NCBI GenBank assembly: GCA_015956445.1
Contig: WIUZ02000004.1
Span: 806,001 to 870,000, forward strand
Reading direction: 5' to 3'
DNA length: 64,000 bases
DNA from: Thelephora terrestris
Taxonomy: Eukaryota; Basidiomycota; Agaricomycetes; Thelephorales; Thelephoraceae
The notes beneath the pieces were generated by a model. The model did not search any database, was not told the DNA's origin, and was given only the letters and a program-made list of their open reading frames with translations. How positions within the stretch are numbered: position 1 is the stretch's first letter; each line of letters starts with the position of its first letter. Of the stretch, positions 1 to 10,617 are shown piece after piece. A program made the position numbers and the translations under genes.

Positions 1-746
1 TAGCCTCCATCATCATGCCCGATGCCGACATGAACTTGGCACTCCCTGCCGTGTTCTTTGGTGCAATCGGCACGGCAGGCCAACGCTGCACATCGACACG
101 CAGACTGTACCTCCACAGGTCGATTGCCGACGAGTTCCTGACCAAACTTCGGAGACTCTACTCTACCGTCCGTGTTGGTGACCCTTTGGCCGATAGCACC
201 CTCCTCGGGCCACTTCACACCACCAAGGCTGTCGAGACGTACGCTGCCGCTATTGGCCATCTCCGTTCCATTGGAGCAGAGATCATCACAGGCGGTGAGA
301 GGTACTTGGACTCGCCTCTGGACCAAGGAAACTTCGTGCAACCCACAATTTCCATTCCGAAATCCGCCAATCCCGCGGACAAGATCTGGCGAACGGAGAC
401 CTTCGCTCCCGTCTTGAACGTTGGAATCTTCGATGAACTCGAACAGGCCATCGAGTGGAATAACAATGTACCACAGGGCCTGTCGAGTAGTCTGTGGACG
501 AGGGACATCAGAAATGTCGGGAAGTGGATCGGGCCCGCTGGCTCTGACGCGGGCATTGTCAACGTTAACGTCGGCACGAGCGGAGCTGAAATTGGCGCCG
601 CTTTCGGCGGAAACAAGAGCACTGGATGGGGTCGCGAGTCAGGAGGAGATGCTTGGAAACAGTACGTTCGTTGGAGTGCTTGCACTATCAACTTCTCGGA
701 CGCCGCTCCTTTGGCTCAGGGAGTCGATTTCTCCATCGACACGTAA
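1..746 (+). CDS. Aldehyde dehydrogenase family 7 (antiquitin-like), 3' part
   Basis: This is the C-terminal half of a NAD(P)-dependent aldehyde dehydrogenase; the gene begins left of the window. The reading frame is open from base 3. The catalytic cysteine lies in G-Q-R-C-T-S (codon 87-89). The later GGNKSTGWGRESGGD and W-K-Q-Y-V-R segments, followed by TINFS, are characteristic of the ALDH7A1/antiquitin group rather than ALDH2-like enzymes. Family members oxidise alpha-aminoadipic semialdehyde in lysine catabolism and other aldehydes in stress; the exact substrate here is inferred. The stop TAA is at 744-746. The gene converges on the JIP5-like gene. An upstream intron could end near base 2, so the first codons are less certain than the rest. 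Confidence 0.9.
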   Translation, partial: ASIIMPDADMNLALPAVFFGAIGTAGQRCTSTRRLYLHRSIADEFLTKLRRLYSTVRVGDPLADSTLLGPLHTTKAVETYAAAIGHLRSIGAEIITGGERYLDSPLDQGNFVQPTISIPKSANPADKIWRTETFAPVLNVGIFDELEQAIEWNNNVPQGLSSSLWTRDIRNVGKWIGPAGSDAGIVNVNVGTSGAEIGAAFGGNKSTGWGRESGGDAWKQYVRWSACTINFSDAAPLAQGVDFSIDT

Positions 747-1223
747 GCGTTGGGCCTTTTCCCGAGATATCTCGCCTTAAATATTGGACCTACGTCCCTA
801 AACAATTTGATCGCGTCATGTCCAAATGAACGATAATCTTGCCTTCAATCCATACGTACACCTTCGGAAATGATCATGGCAGGCGCGCATTCCTCGGCCC
901 GGGGGGGGACTGAATCTGCTCGTGTCATCCAATGAGAGGTTACCGACTAGCCTTACAATGAATTCAAATCACAGGGTCCTCCTACGTTTATGGAACGCCT
1001 CGCAAGGTCTTCGAACAAGTAATTCAACATGTCAAGCTTCAAGTGGCACCCTCATCGATATTCGATGACCTTACGATATCGCGGTCATTGTGCAGGGTTA
1101 CTGAAGATTGCTTCAAGTTTTTGTTTGAGCACATTGGCGGACACCCATGGGTTTGATACTGAGAATGACGTTAAATTTCATTCTTATAAGAACAAGAAAA
1201 CAATACAGTAGCCCAGTGCCGCG
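747..1223. other. Convergent 3' intergenic region
   Basis: This 477-bp stretch lies between the stop codons of the converging ALDH7 and JIP5-like genes and probably holds both 3' UTRs. It has an uninterrupted G tract near 901-909. I see no conserved reading frame or RNA gene in it. Confidence 0.6.
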
Positions 1224-2751
1224 CTACAAACCAGAGAAGAACGAAGGGTCTGTGACGATCTGATTCCTGCCTTTCTTCTCCTTCTTTTTGGCCAACGGGT
1301 CCTTAGCCTGCTTCTTTTTCCGCTTTTTAGACTTGGGATCCTCCGGTTCCGGCTCGTCACTGTCTGAACACTCGTCGTTTTTTTCCTCTTCCACCGGACC
1401 AGGAGCAGTGATGCTTGGTCCCTCATCCTCACTACCCACATGCTCGCTGTCACCCTCCCCCACGCCTCCCTCATCTTCATCCTCGAAGATATCCTTCAGG
1501 TCCGTCAATTTGAGGACATCTTCGTGACCCACGCTACCAACCCAACGTCCTTCTCCTGCGCGGTCTACAACGACGCGCTCGACAGGGAAGTCTCCGTGGT
1601 CGGCAACGATCCCAAGAAGCTTAGTGGGAAGAAGCTGGACTACACGGATGAGACCGTCGGAGGAACCGGTCAATATGGTTGAGTGGGAGGAAGGGTATGA
1701 GGACGGGAGTGTGCACAGGGCGTCAATTGAGTGCGGGTGTCTGGGTGTGTTCAATCGATTTTAGTGGGTGTAGCTTGGGTGAAGATACACTACATACCCT
1801 GGGACACGATCAACACAATCGCCCCAACCACTTTTTCTGTTGAAAATCGAAAGGGTGCCCATTTGCGTCCCGACCACAACTTTCTGCCCACTTAAAAGAT
1901 TGTGAGATCAATGGGATACCCCGAACTAAATTTACCAACCCCTTGATGGCAGTGGCGGACAAGAGCTCGTCCTCCTGGTCCTCTGATTGGGCAAACGGCG
2001 CGGGCTTCCCCGATCTGACATCAAGGACTGACAATGTGCCATCGCCACTGAGGATTTGGAGTACTTTCAGCTAAAGCCAGGCAACTGCAGAAAGCGTAGC
2101 AGAACCTTGTCACGACTAGGTGCTTTTTGTCCGGCAACCATAGAAAGTCGGATATGAAATCAAAATGATGGTTGTACGCTCGGATTTCCGCAGGAGTCCG
2201 GGGGTCCCAGAGCTATAGGAGCAAGAGGAGTGGTCAGAACAAATGAATGAAATTGATGGGTGATGCCTGATGCACCTTCACGGTTCCGTCGTCATCTCCC
2301 GTAGCCAGGAAGTGCTGAGAGATGTACCGAACACGGTTTATTGGAGCACTTTCTCGTACTCAGTGTCCCACAATGCGTTGTAATACCTGAATACCTACTC
2401 GTGTGCGGCCAGTTGAGTATTGGTAATTTGCGCAGTCCTAGTGTCTATTGTGCTAGATCCCCCAAGAAAAAGGCAGGAGTGTGAGCCCACGCAAGTGGAC
2501 TGAGAAAACATGGTTGCTTACCACAAAGACTTTCCTTTCCCAACGGACCAGATGCGGTCTCCCCGTTCGTCGACGGTCAAACCACGGCACGATCTCTTGG
2601 ATGGTTTGAGCGTGAACCTTTGATCGTGTTGACCCTGCTCATCGTAGCCGAAAGCCTTGACCTCCCCCGTGAGTAGTCCAACATACACGATGGACTCTGT
2701 AGGGTGGAAAGTGAGGTCAAAGACTTGCGCCCCGACCGAGATATCAGGCAT
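1224..2751 (-). CDS. JIP5: WD40 ribosome-biogenesis protein, Jip5/WDR55 family
   Basis: The protein starts MPDISVGAQVFDLTFHPTE (ATG at 2749-2751), matching the Jip5/WDR55 N-terminus. It continues through WD repeats such as GDDDGTVK + LWDPRTPAEIRAYNHH, then SGDGTLSVLDVRSGK and FNRKSGWGDCVDRVPG. The C-terminus is acidic and then lysine-rich (KSKKRKKKQAKD), typical of this nucleolar family. I place exons at about 2521-2751, 2399-2452, 2276-2348, then three or four more down to the stop at 1224-1226. All introns are about 50-70 nt with GT-AG ends and restore family motifs. Jip5 acts in large-subunit rRNA processing (family knowledge). An upstream in-frame Met at 2889 is rejected because homologues begin at MPDI. 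The gene is divergent from the neighbour at 2937. Confidence 0.88.
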
Positions 2752-2936
2752 GTCCGCTCTCAAAAGATGAAACGGTCCTTGACCATTGGCGGCTTGGACC
2801 GACGCGTGACAAGACGAGTGCGTGACATGCGTGTGTTGGGCTTCCGTGACATGCGAGAAGGGTGACGCGCTAATAAAAATACTCAACAACCTCCCTTCAC
2901 TTCCCCACCCCGCACGCGCTCTTAATCAAGGTTGCT
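2752..2936. promoter_or_regulatory. Divergent promoter, JIP5-like / acidic protein
   Basis: Only 185 bp separate the two start codons, so both transcripts must initiate inside this stretch. Pyrimidine-rich runs (ctcccttcacttcccc) precede the rightward ATG. No specific factor site is claimed. Confidence 0.55.
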
Positions 2937-3644
2937 ATGTTCAAACTCATTCGACGCATCTCCAGCTCCGTCTTCCCGCGTAACGACAGGCCGTGGGCTG
3001 ATGATGGTGCGCCCGCTGTACTGTCCCTCGATTCGCGTCATTAACACAGACATTGAACAGCGACGTCCACCGCGCCTACGATCGGAGTGAAGCGCAGGCG
3101 AAGTTCAGTCGATGTGGACCTTGAAACCCCCGTAGAGACCTTATCCAAGAAGTCTAGGAGGGTAAAAGGCCCGGACCTCTCAGATGACGAGGAGCCTAGT
3201 TCCTCCCCTGTCGCCTCCTCTCCCCTCCCTCCAAGATCTTCACCTCCACCGGAGGAGGTGAAGGAGGTTACTACTGGCGTCAGGGAGATCGAACTGGATC
3301 GTAAGCTGGACACGCCACTATCGGACCCTTCCGAGGTCGTCCAGCCCCCTGTTACCTTCGACACAGAGACACCCGTTGAATCCGAAGAAGGGGTCAAAGC
3401 CGAGGAGGATGTTGCCCCGGAACAACGGTCCGAAGAGGAGAACACGTCAGAGACACAGGGATCACCGGACCCCGTTGAAGGGGACGTGACAAACGAACAT
3501 CCAGTCGACGCCGAGGACGCCGCAAAGGCCCCCGAGGAAGATGCCAAACCTGCCGCCGTCGAGCCTACGTCACATACCAAGGTACTTCAGTCAAAATCCA
3601 CTGAGCCGGTGACCCCAGAAGGCAAGCCAGAGGTCGAGGCATAG
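2937..3644 (+). CDS. Acidic, Glu/Ser/Pro-rich protein of unknown function
   Basis: I read two exons: 2937-3006 beginning MFKLIRRISSSVFPRND, then a 54-nt GT-AG intron (3007-3060), then 3061-3644, giving about 217 residues. The splice joins PWADDA to TSTAPTIGVKRRRSS in frame. After a basic patch (KKSRRVKG) the protein is low-complexity and strongly acidic (EEVKEVT, EEDVAPEQRSEEENTSE), so it is likely disordered and possibly nuclear. No domain is recognised. The uninterrupted frame alone would start at a GTG, which argues for the spliced ATG. Function unknown. Confidence 0.6.
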
Positions 3645-3779
3645 TCTCCGTCTCTTCTCCTTTCCCCCGGGATTACTGTGCTTCCATATCTTTATCGGAT
3701 ATATACCTGCTGATATTTCTTACACAACGTACATATTCTTGGTTTGAGTGTCTATTGTCACATATTTTCTTATACCACC

Positions 3780-5630
3780 CTATACGCACCCTGTACTTGA
3801 TTTTGTTTGTTCCATGTCCACCGTGCTCTCAATCACGCTCTTCACCAGATCCACATCCGCTGATTCAACGTCAATCACCCGTTGTCGCTTCTGTAACAAA
3901 CCCCGGAACTCCTCTGGGAGCACGTCGCGGTCGAAATCGAATGCAGCGGACGATCTCAAAGCTTTGGCAACAGCTTCTGAGAACTTGGCTGGATGTGCGG
4001 TGGAAAGTGAGACTTGGATGAGTGAAGAGCTCAACCTGGTCCAGAGAATATCAGATGTCTCGCGAATACCGGATTTCCGCCTGAGCGACATACTCTGACT
4101 CTGAGGCAGTGATTTGAGCAGCTGTCAATCCAACGGCGGTATGAGGATCAACGATGTAAGAGGGCTCTGACTCATAGAGCCTCCTTATCGTTGACAGTGT
4201 CTGTGTAGGTCGTTCGTTGAAAATTCGTGGAACGGTGGGTTCCAAACACCCTCACCTGGTCGTCAGAAACCCGCTCAGCGATAAAGTCTCGCTTGGCGAG
4301 TTCAAGGGCTTTTCGGGGCACCTCAACTCGACCGTTGGACTTGACGCTTTTCATCCACCCGTCGACCATGGCGCATGCGTCATCCACAGTTCCTCCACCC
4401 TCTGCTTCGTAGGCAAGATACCACAATAACCTCTCGAAGTTGCTTGAAACGAGGATATCCATGGCGGGACTGAGAGTTTCTTTCACAGCATCCTTTCCAT
4501 CAGAAATTCCGCTTGCGGGGGCAGCAGCTGTTTCAGCCTCCAACTCGACACGTTCGTATTTCCCAGTTTTCCAGAACCGCGCAAGAATATCATTCGAGTT
4601 CGTCGCGATGATGAGCTTATCCGTGGGAAGACCCATGCGCTTTGCATAATATCCTGCCAGAACGTCACCGAAGTTACCCGTCGGGACGACGTATTGGATT
4701 CGCGCTCCAGGAGAGATCGCCTGGACACGGAAATACGAAAGGAAGTAGTATACCGTTTGGGCGAGAATCCTGGCCCAGTTGATGGAGTTCACCGCTCCCA
4801 GGCGATGTTTTTCGTTGAATTCCTTATCTCCGAAGAGTGCCTTGACGACGTCCTAGGCCTCAAATTAGCTAGGCCACGGAAGCTGGTTCTGTTGCGAAAC
4901 AAACCTGGCAATCATCAAATGTTCCTTTGACAGCGATGTTGTGGACGTTTGCATCGGTAATTGTGGTCATTTGAGCTTGCTGAATGGGAGAGATACGACC
5001 CTTTGGATGGAGAATGAAGATCGAAATATTTTCCTTGTTTCGAAGACCGTAAATCGCGGCACTAAGAGTCTTCAGCAAGCGGGTTATCGTGACAGAATTA
5101 GATGCATACCTTCCAGTATCTCCACTGGTCGCTCCAACCACGGTCAATTTTTCCCTCGGTTCTCCGCTCGACTTCTTCGCGTTCCTCCTGACCAGGAAGT
5201 ATTCGAACAGATTTCCAAGAAGCTGAAGGGCGACATCCTTGAAAGCAAACGTCGGACCGTGGAAAAGTTCAAGGACGAACAGTTTTTCGTTCAATTTCTG
5301 AAGCGGCGTGATGTCTGGATGGCGGAACGTGCCGTAGGATTTCTCGACCAGTTTCCGTAGATCATCGCGAGGTATCTCGTCTTCGGAGATGTAAAGAGAT
5401 AGGACCTCGACGGCTAGATCCACGAATGAAAGGGATTTCCATTTCTCCTGCCAATTTGAAGGGAGAGAGGGGATAGATTCTGGAATGTACAATCCTCCGT
5501 TTGGTGCGAGTCCGGTGAGGACGGTCTAAGCAGGCGATCCAGAGTCAGTATAGAGGAGGATGGGTTTCCGTAAACGTACGTCTTCGAACGAGAGCCGTTC
5601 CGAGCCTCCTCTAGTCGAAAAATATTTCAT
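3780..5630 (-). CDS. THR4: Threonine synthase
   Basis: This PLP enzyme converts O-phosphohomoserine to threonine, the last step of threonine synthesis. The start is MKYFSTRGGSERLSFED (ATG 5628-5630) in a short first exon (5580-5630), then a 54-nt intron, then TVLTGLAPNGGLYIPES. The PLP-lysine motif GPTFAFKDVALQLLGN, the phosphate-binding GATSGDTG, GAVNSINWARILAQTVYY and VVPTGNFGDVLAGYYAKRMG are all present in order. The C-terminus STAHPAKFSEAV also matches the fungal family. Introns interrupt after SGDTG, before the GAVNSINW exon, after SDDQ, and before the last exon. Family length is about 510-520 residues, which this model meets. It is divergent from the Asterix gene. Confidence 0.95.
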
Positions 5631-5896
5631 GATTTTCTTTCAAAAGCTTGGGGATCTGGAAGTGGATGCGGGACGCAAAGAAACCGTGGCCTGGGAGTCG
5701 AGTCAGGGCCCTGGTGGTCCAAATTCGCTGTCTGTTTTTGTACTCGCGAATCCGGATTTGCTCGGTCTACACCAAGCCCACCAAAGCTAACTGGAATTGC
5801 AGGAATTTCGCGCAGTGAGTTGGCTTTGGTGGGCTTGGTGTGCCAGGACCGCATCTTGTTATTCAATGAACACATACATTGAAGTGAACGGCCATC
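5631..5896. promoter_or_regulatory. Divergent promoter, THR4 / Asterix
   Basis: 266 bp separate two oppositely oriented start codons. The stretch contains the inverted repeat described separately. No canonical Gcn4 site was identified by eye. Confidence 0.5.
5769..5841. repeat. 24-bp inverted repeat between THR4 and Asterix
   Basis: The left arm 5769-5792 and right arm 5818-5841 are inverse complements over 24 bp with one exception, separated by 25 bp. The exception is a T opposite a G, so an RNA copied in the + direction would still pair (G-U). It lies 56 bp upstream of the Asterix ATG and 139 bp upstream of the THR4 ATG. It could be a 5'-UTR hairpin of Asterix or paired protein-binding sites. 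Confidence 0.75.
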
Positions 5897-6429
5897 ATGT
5901 CCAACCCGAACGATCCGAGGGACGCGTCACTTGAAACCAGGGTCACCTTTCCAAAATCCTGGAGTCGAGAAGAACACGGTCAGTCTTGTAGGGTGTCCTC
6001 TAGAAACATGCACTCAAGTAGTTCGGTCTCCAACAAGATGCATTGGGTTCATCCAATATGATGCTGTCAGGTCTCATTATCGTCACTCGGAACAGGTTCA
6101 CCCATGTTCATACACGACTCAATCCTACAAGGCTAACGGCTAGTTCCATCGTCGGATAGGTATTTGGCGTGGCCAGGACTCTTCCTCGCCATCTCTGGTG
6201 CTATTAACCAACACCCACTTCGCACCAAGGACAGCCCCGCCGGAATAGGTAGTTTCTGGTAAGCTTTCGCTTCATATACCCTTTCAGAACCCGCGCATAT
6301 CCGCCAGCACGCTATCCTGAACGTCCGGCTGACCCCACTCCTAGGTTTTCCGTCTTTGCATTGGTCGCGTCGTATCTCCCGATGATTCTCGTCACGGCGC
6401 CGCAGGCAATCCAAACTCCCCTTCAGTAG
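5897..6429 (+). CDS. Asterix (PAT-complex subunit, WDR83OS / UPF0139 family)
   Basis: A 107-residue membrane protein assembled from four exons: 5897-5978, 6038-6095, 6160-6258 and 6345-6429. The sum is 324 nt, exactly in frame. It begins MSNPNDPRDASLETRVTF, and has D-A-L-G-S-S-N-M-M-L-S-G-L then IIVTRNRY (first hydrophobic segment). It continues with LAWPGLFLAISGAINQHPLR and the conserved TKDSPAGIGSF, ending VFALVASYLPMILVTAPQ (last hydrophobic segment). Length equals animal Asterix (about 106). Asterix works with CCDC47 at the ER translocon, shielding polar transmembrane segments of nascent membrane proteins (family knowledge). The gene is easily missed because no exon exceeds 100 nt. Confidence 0.82.
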
Positions 6430-7447
6430 CTCTCCCGCACAAATCGCTGTCCCTTCCGTGTTCGATTCCGTCTCCCACGAATATATATTCCTATTTTTTA
6501 GCCGGCATACAGTCACACCCCATCCTCCGCAGGCTTCAAGAAAGCTAGCACATCAAGGCATTAAATATGCGGATTGGATACCGACATCAGGTATTGGCGC
6601 TAGATGTACACTGTCACGGCTGGGCCCCTTGGACCCCACTCAAAAATGATCCAACAAGATCGTCGGCCGTATTGTGGGAAGGCAAGACTCAGCTGCACCC
6701 AGACATGAGACTTTCATGAGCCTATCTATCCTCAAACGAACGTGCTTGCCTGCATTTGGTCCATGTACTCAACTACCACATCCTGTTTCTTCTTTGCAAG
6801 TCAAGAGCAGAAGGTGTTTGGTGGTTCTGGAGACTTGAAGAGGTTGTGACGCGGGCGTGCCGGTCTTGTTTCTAATATTGATAGGTTGCATTTCAACATG
6901 TGTTGTATCATATTGTGCAATGACTCTATCCTGCTCGCTCAATGAACGTTACCAGTGGACCCAGCCATGCGGACGAACGACGGATACTAACATCCACTGG
7001 CCATAGGGCTCAACCACCCTTTCCTCCGCTGTGCAGGTAAAGTTAGTAGAAGATCCAAAAGTTTTCGGCAAGTTTTGTTTCCTACCTGTTGCGAGAACTT
7101 ATCCCACAGTTGAACAATCTTGCCTTAAGTCTCGAATGGTTGACCAATTTCCGTACGGTCACCAAGCATTGGGGAAGTTTGGATTTCCCGGGGTTGTTGG
7201 ATAATTCATAGCCAAAGGGCGACTTTATCAACAGACCAACTTTGAGACCAACCAATCCTACCCCGCACAGTGCCTCCGTCAACTGTTTGTTCGTCGAATA
7301 TGTGTTCAAATATCTTGATTGTAAAGTCTCCGGATACAGCGGGAAATTTTCCATACTAGTCCGTTCCTAGTCCATGATGTGTCCTGCGCATACATAGAAG
7401 AATATCCAGGATTTCATACAAACCTCTCCCGAACGACATTGAATGAA
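6430..7447. other. Intergenic stretch without a supported gene
   Basis: About 1 kb between two genes that converge on it. A 90-codon frame on the minus strand (7082-7354) shows no domain, no splice partners and no family resemblance, so I do not call it. No repeat or RNA gene was recognised. Confidence 0.55.
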
Positions 7448-9645
7448 TCAACTCGTGACTACCCCCAGAACGATAACCATCGTAATCAGACCGAGGCCCA
7501 ATATCGTCCCCCCTATAATCGACGCTATCCTGCAGCGTCTGACCCAGGGGTCTGCCACGGTTAATCTGGCCTCCTCAATCTCCATCGGGCACAATGTGGT
7601 GGCGCTGGATATGGAGGGTGCCCTAGCGGTAGCTTTGAAGCTCGATGAAGGGTCTGGCAGAATCCATTTCTTCACCCCAACCCCAGCCCCCCCTGGTGGA
7701 ACCTTCTCTCTTTGCACACCCATGCTAGCCTCTCCTTTCAACTTGGCATACTTCATCTCATCTTCGGGAGCAGAGACGCCTCTCGGAGGCATCCACCCTC
7801 CCACAAGCCAACACCACGGTGCGATGAATCCAACCCAGAATAGCACGCAAGTAGATGATACCGGATACTGCTTTCGATCTCCTTCCTTCACCGTCCAGAA
7901 AAGTGTCTTATCGCCCGACGCTGAGTAGAAGAGGGTTTTCATCCACCTTTCCATGATGAATCCGTCATCTTCTACAATCGTGGCGGTTTCTTCAATGGCT
8001 CGATCCTCTGCAATCGTGGATCCGTTCTTGATTGTCGTCGATCCGATAGACATGACGCTCGCAGTCCCCAACCTGTTATGTTTTTGCACGGTGGCAGGGA
8101 CCGGGTTGTGCCCGTGTTGGGAGTCAGAAGTGACGTTGAAGGTGGTTTCCGATTCGCTGAATGCCTTGTTCTGATGCTGGGTTCTCCCCCGTTCGGTGTG
8201 AAGTTGCTCCGGCACTACGTTGGAGCTCGAAGGCCATTCCTGGGCATTACGTTGGGACCCTTCGACGTTTTCCAGTTGTTCCCCCGTCCGTTCTTGATCA
8301 TCGGGGTAGATAACTAGGTCCACGGTGGACGGTATATCGTGGTTGGCGATGATCCCAGGATCAGGTCCGCTTTCTCCGCTCGTGGCAGTCACAAAGCTTT
8401 TCTCCGAGGCGGAATCCTCGTAAATGGCGGAACACTTGTGGAGATGATCTAAAGATCCGAATCGATGACTGCGTGGCGTTGTGAGTGACTGAGGCGTGTT
8501 CGGTTGGGAATGGGATAGTTGGGAGCGTTGTGGAGAGGTAGAGGTAGAGGGTGGAAGTCTCGTAGAAACCACCACCCTCGGTGGGTGGGGGTTACTGCAG
8601 GTGGTGCCTGGAGGCCCAGGCGGAGGAGTAGATGGAGAAGTAGAAGCGATAGTTCCTATAGAAATCCCGGTGAAAGCAGGTCGGAAATGAAGAGGGGGGA
8701 GTTGAGGTGCGCCAGAGGCTTCAGAGTGAAGCGAGCTGGAGGAAGTTTGGCTGAATGACCTCTTCAGGGGTCGTTTGAGAAATGCCGGATGAGTTGCTAT
8801 TTTTCATTTACATAAAATCGACGCGGAAGAACGGAGACCATGAGATAGGTGGGCGTTGCATGGACTAGAATCAGTCCGAATTCGAATACAAACAGATTTT
8901 TTAATTGCACACCTTGCAGGTTCATTATTCTATCATGAATCGTGGAAGTTGTTGAATGGATCGACGGCGCATGCGCCTTCGGGAACGCCGAGGATTCACC
9001 GGCCCCAGCTTCTTTCTGGGTTGCGGCTAACCCCCTCATATCCGGGTTCGAAGGTTCATAAATAGGTGAAAGGACTCCCAAGCCGTTGTGAATGCCTCCG
9101 GGGCCCAACGACCGGGTACTCCGAGTGCGCTTCGGAGAACGAGACTTGTAGAAGAATCGCGTGTATGAGTGATTGGAAGAAGCAGAGGATGAGGAACATG
9201 TCGCAGTGTAGAAATTATCTTGGTCTTCGAGTTGTCGGAGGTTGGAATCGGCGGGAGGGTTCACGCGTAAGGCCTCAAGAGGTGTGGACGCGGACCTGCC
9301 TCTCGTCTGGAGGGGAAACGCCGTCGTTGCGGATTCTTCGGAGGGAGGACCCACGCCGCATCCGGAAGTGGGAGGATCGTTAGCGAGCTGGTCCCGTGGG
9401 GGATCAGGGAGGTCTCTCTCTCGATCGGCCTCTGTAGTACTCGAGGCGAAGGACTGGGCGACCCGAAAAGAGCTGACGCTCGATAGTCTATCGTCGTCGA
9501 TGAGGGATCGGTCTCCATCCCCGCTCTCCAGGTCGGTGTTCACCGAGCCAGAGGTGGGCTGCTCAGTTCCGGACCAGGGAAGGAAGGAGGCAAATCCGCT
9601 GAACATCGGAAATTGGGTTACGAGGGAATGGGAATGGGGGTTCAA
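7448..9645 (-). CDS. Serine-rich protein with C-terminal membrane segments, unknown function
   Basis: Two exons, 8913-9645 and 7448-8796, joined by a 116-nt GT-AG intron; the sum is 2082 nt, i.e. 693 residues. The join reads MNLQ-A-THPAFLKRPLKR. The N-terminal two thirds are low-complexity Ser/Thr/Pro (SSSSASSNHSYTRFF, GTIASTSPSTPPPGPPG). A hydrophobic stretch CVLFWVGFIAPWCWLVGGWM near residue 560 and a final segment IIGGTILGLGLITMVIVLGV at the C-terminus suggest one hairpin or one anchored tail at a membrane. No catalytic motif is seen. Two separate genes is the alternative, but the in-frame junction favours one. Function unknown. Confidence 0.65.
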
Positions 9646-10617
9646 AGTCTAAACCAAGGGGAGCGAAGGAGTTGAAAATGGATTCGTAAAGTCGTCAAAG
9701 GAACAAATTGGTAGAAGAGGGATAGCGCAAGTATGTCTGCGCCGATGGGGACGCGGGGTGGGGGAAAGGAGAAAACAAGGGCAAGTGTAAAACGCGTGTC
9801 GAGGGGGGCAAATATTCCGGGCGTCGGGTCGCACAAGTGTAAGAGGTTTCGGTCTATGAATACATCATAGGAAGACGGCAGAGGGGTGGAATACATCGCA
9901 AGGCCCTAGATTTCGTTGGTGAAAAGATTACTGGCACGCACCACGCAGACCCCCTTCACACAGGCGAACGCACATTATAGTTCGCGTTCCAGAGAACCAG
10001 AAAATGATCTAGGAGCCTTTCACGTCACCTACATGCAAGCCTGGCATGTTGATGAAGGCACGTATAGGGTTCGGCTATGTAGTGTGTCGAGCAAGCCGCG
10101 TGTGGTCAGACATTTGGGTGAGGCCACGCGCCGCGGTCCCCAATCGAACAGTGTGTGCAGCTCTGAGGGTGTTAATTGGGCTGCACGCCCTATATTATGA
10201 TTCCAAAGGGAAATTCCAAAATGAAAGCGGCGTTAAATACGAGACCACGCATTTCTGGCACGGCGCGTAGTTCGAAAGAAGGCGCATGACTGGGATGATA
10301 CAGATATCGGGGTGATGGAAAGAGTTGATGAAGGGGCGCCAAACCCATGAGGTCGCCGCTCGACATTTCCTTGGAATTGGCAACAGGGTCGCGTGGCCCA
10401 GAACACACTCTGCTCCGCAATTATACAGCCTGCCCCGTCAGCGGCGAGAATGGGGTCACACAGAAGCCCAGAATGAGGATACTCAGACGTTAGGATACAA
10501 AAAACAGTACTGTTACCGTTTGCCGAGGATGATCTATGGGTGACAAGCGTAGAATATTGAAGTAATACATAACCAGTGCCCATAGCCGGGGGTATCGACC
10601 GGCTTCCCTCCCCTCTT
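9646..10617. other. Intergenic stretch without a supported gene
   Basis: About 970 bp holding the 5' flank of the serine-rich gene and the 3' flank of seryl-tRNA synthetase. Frames present on the minus strand (for example 10233-10766) overlap the seryl-tRNA synthetase end in the wrong frame and have no recognisable content. Confidence 0.55.

Noticed and set aside
2752-2889. Upstream in-frame extension of the JIP5-like protein
   Set aside because: The extension is not protein-like for the family; homologues begin at MPDI, encoded at 2749-2751.
5627-5875. Minus-strand frame covering the THR4 upstream region
   Set aside because: It lies in the divergent promoter and covers the inverted repeat; no coding evidence.
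7082-7354. 90-codon minus-strand frame
   Set aside because: Single short frame, no similarity recognised and no splice context; left as intergenic.
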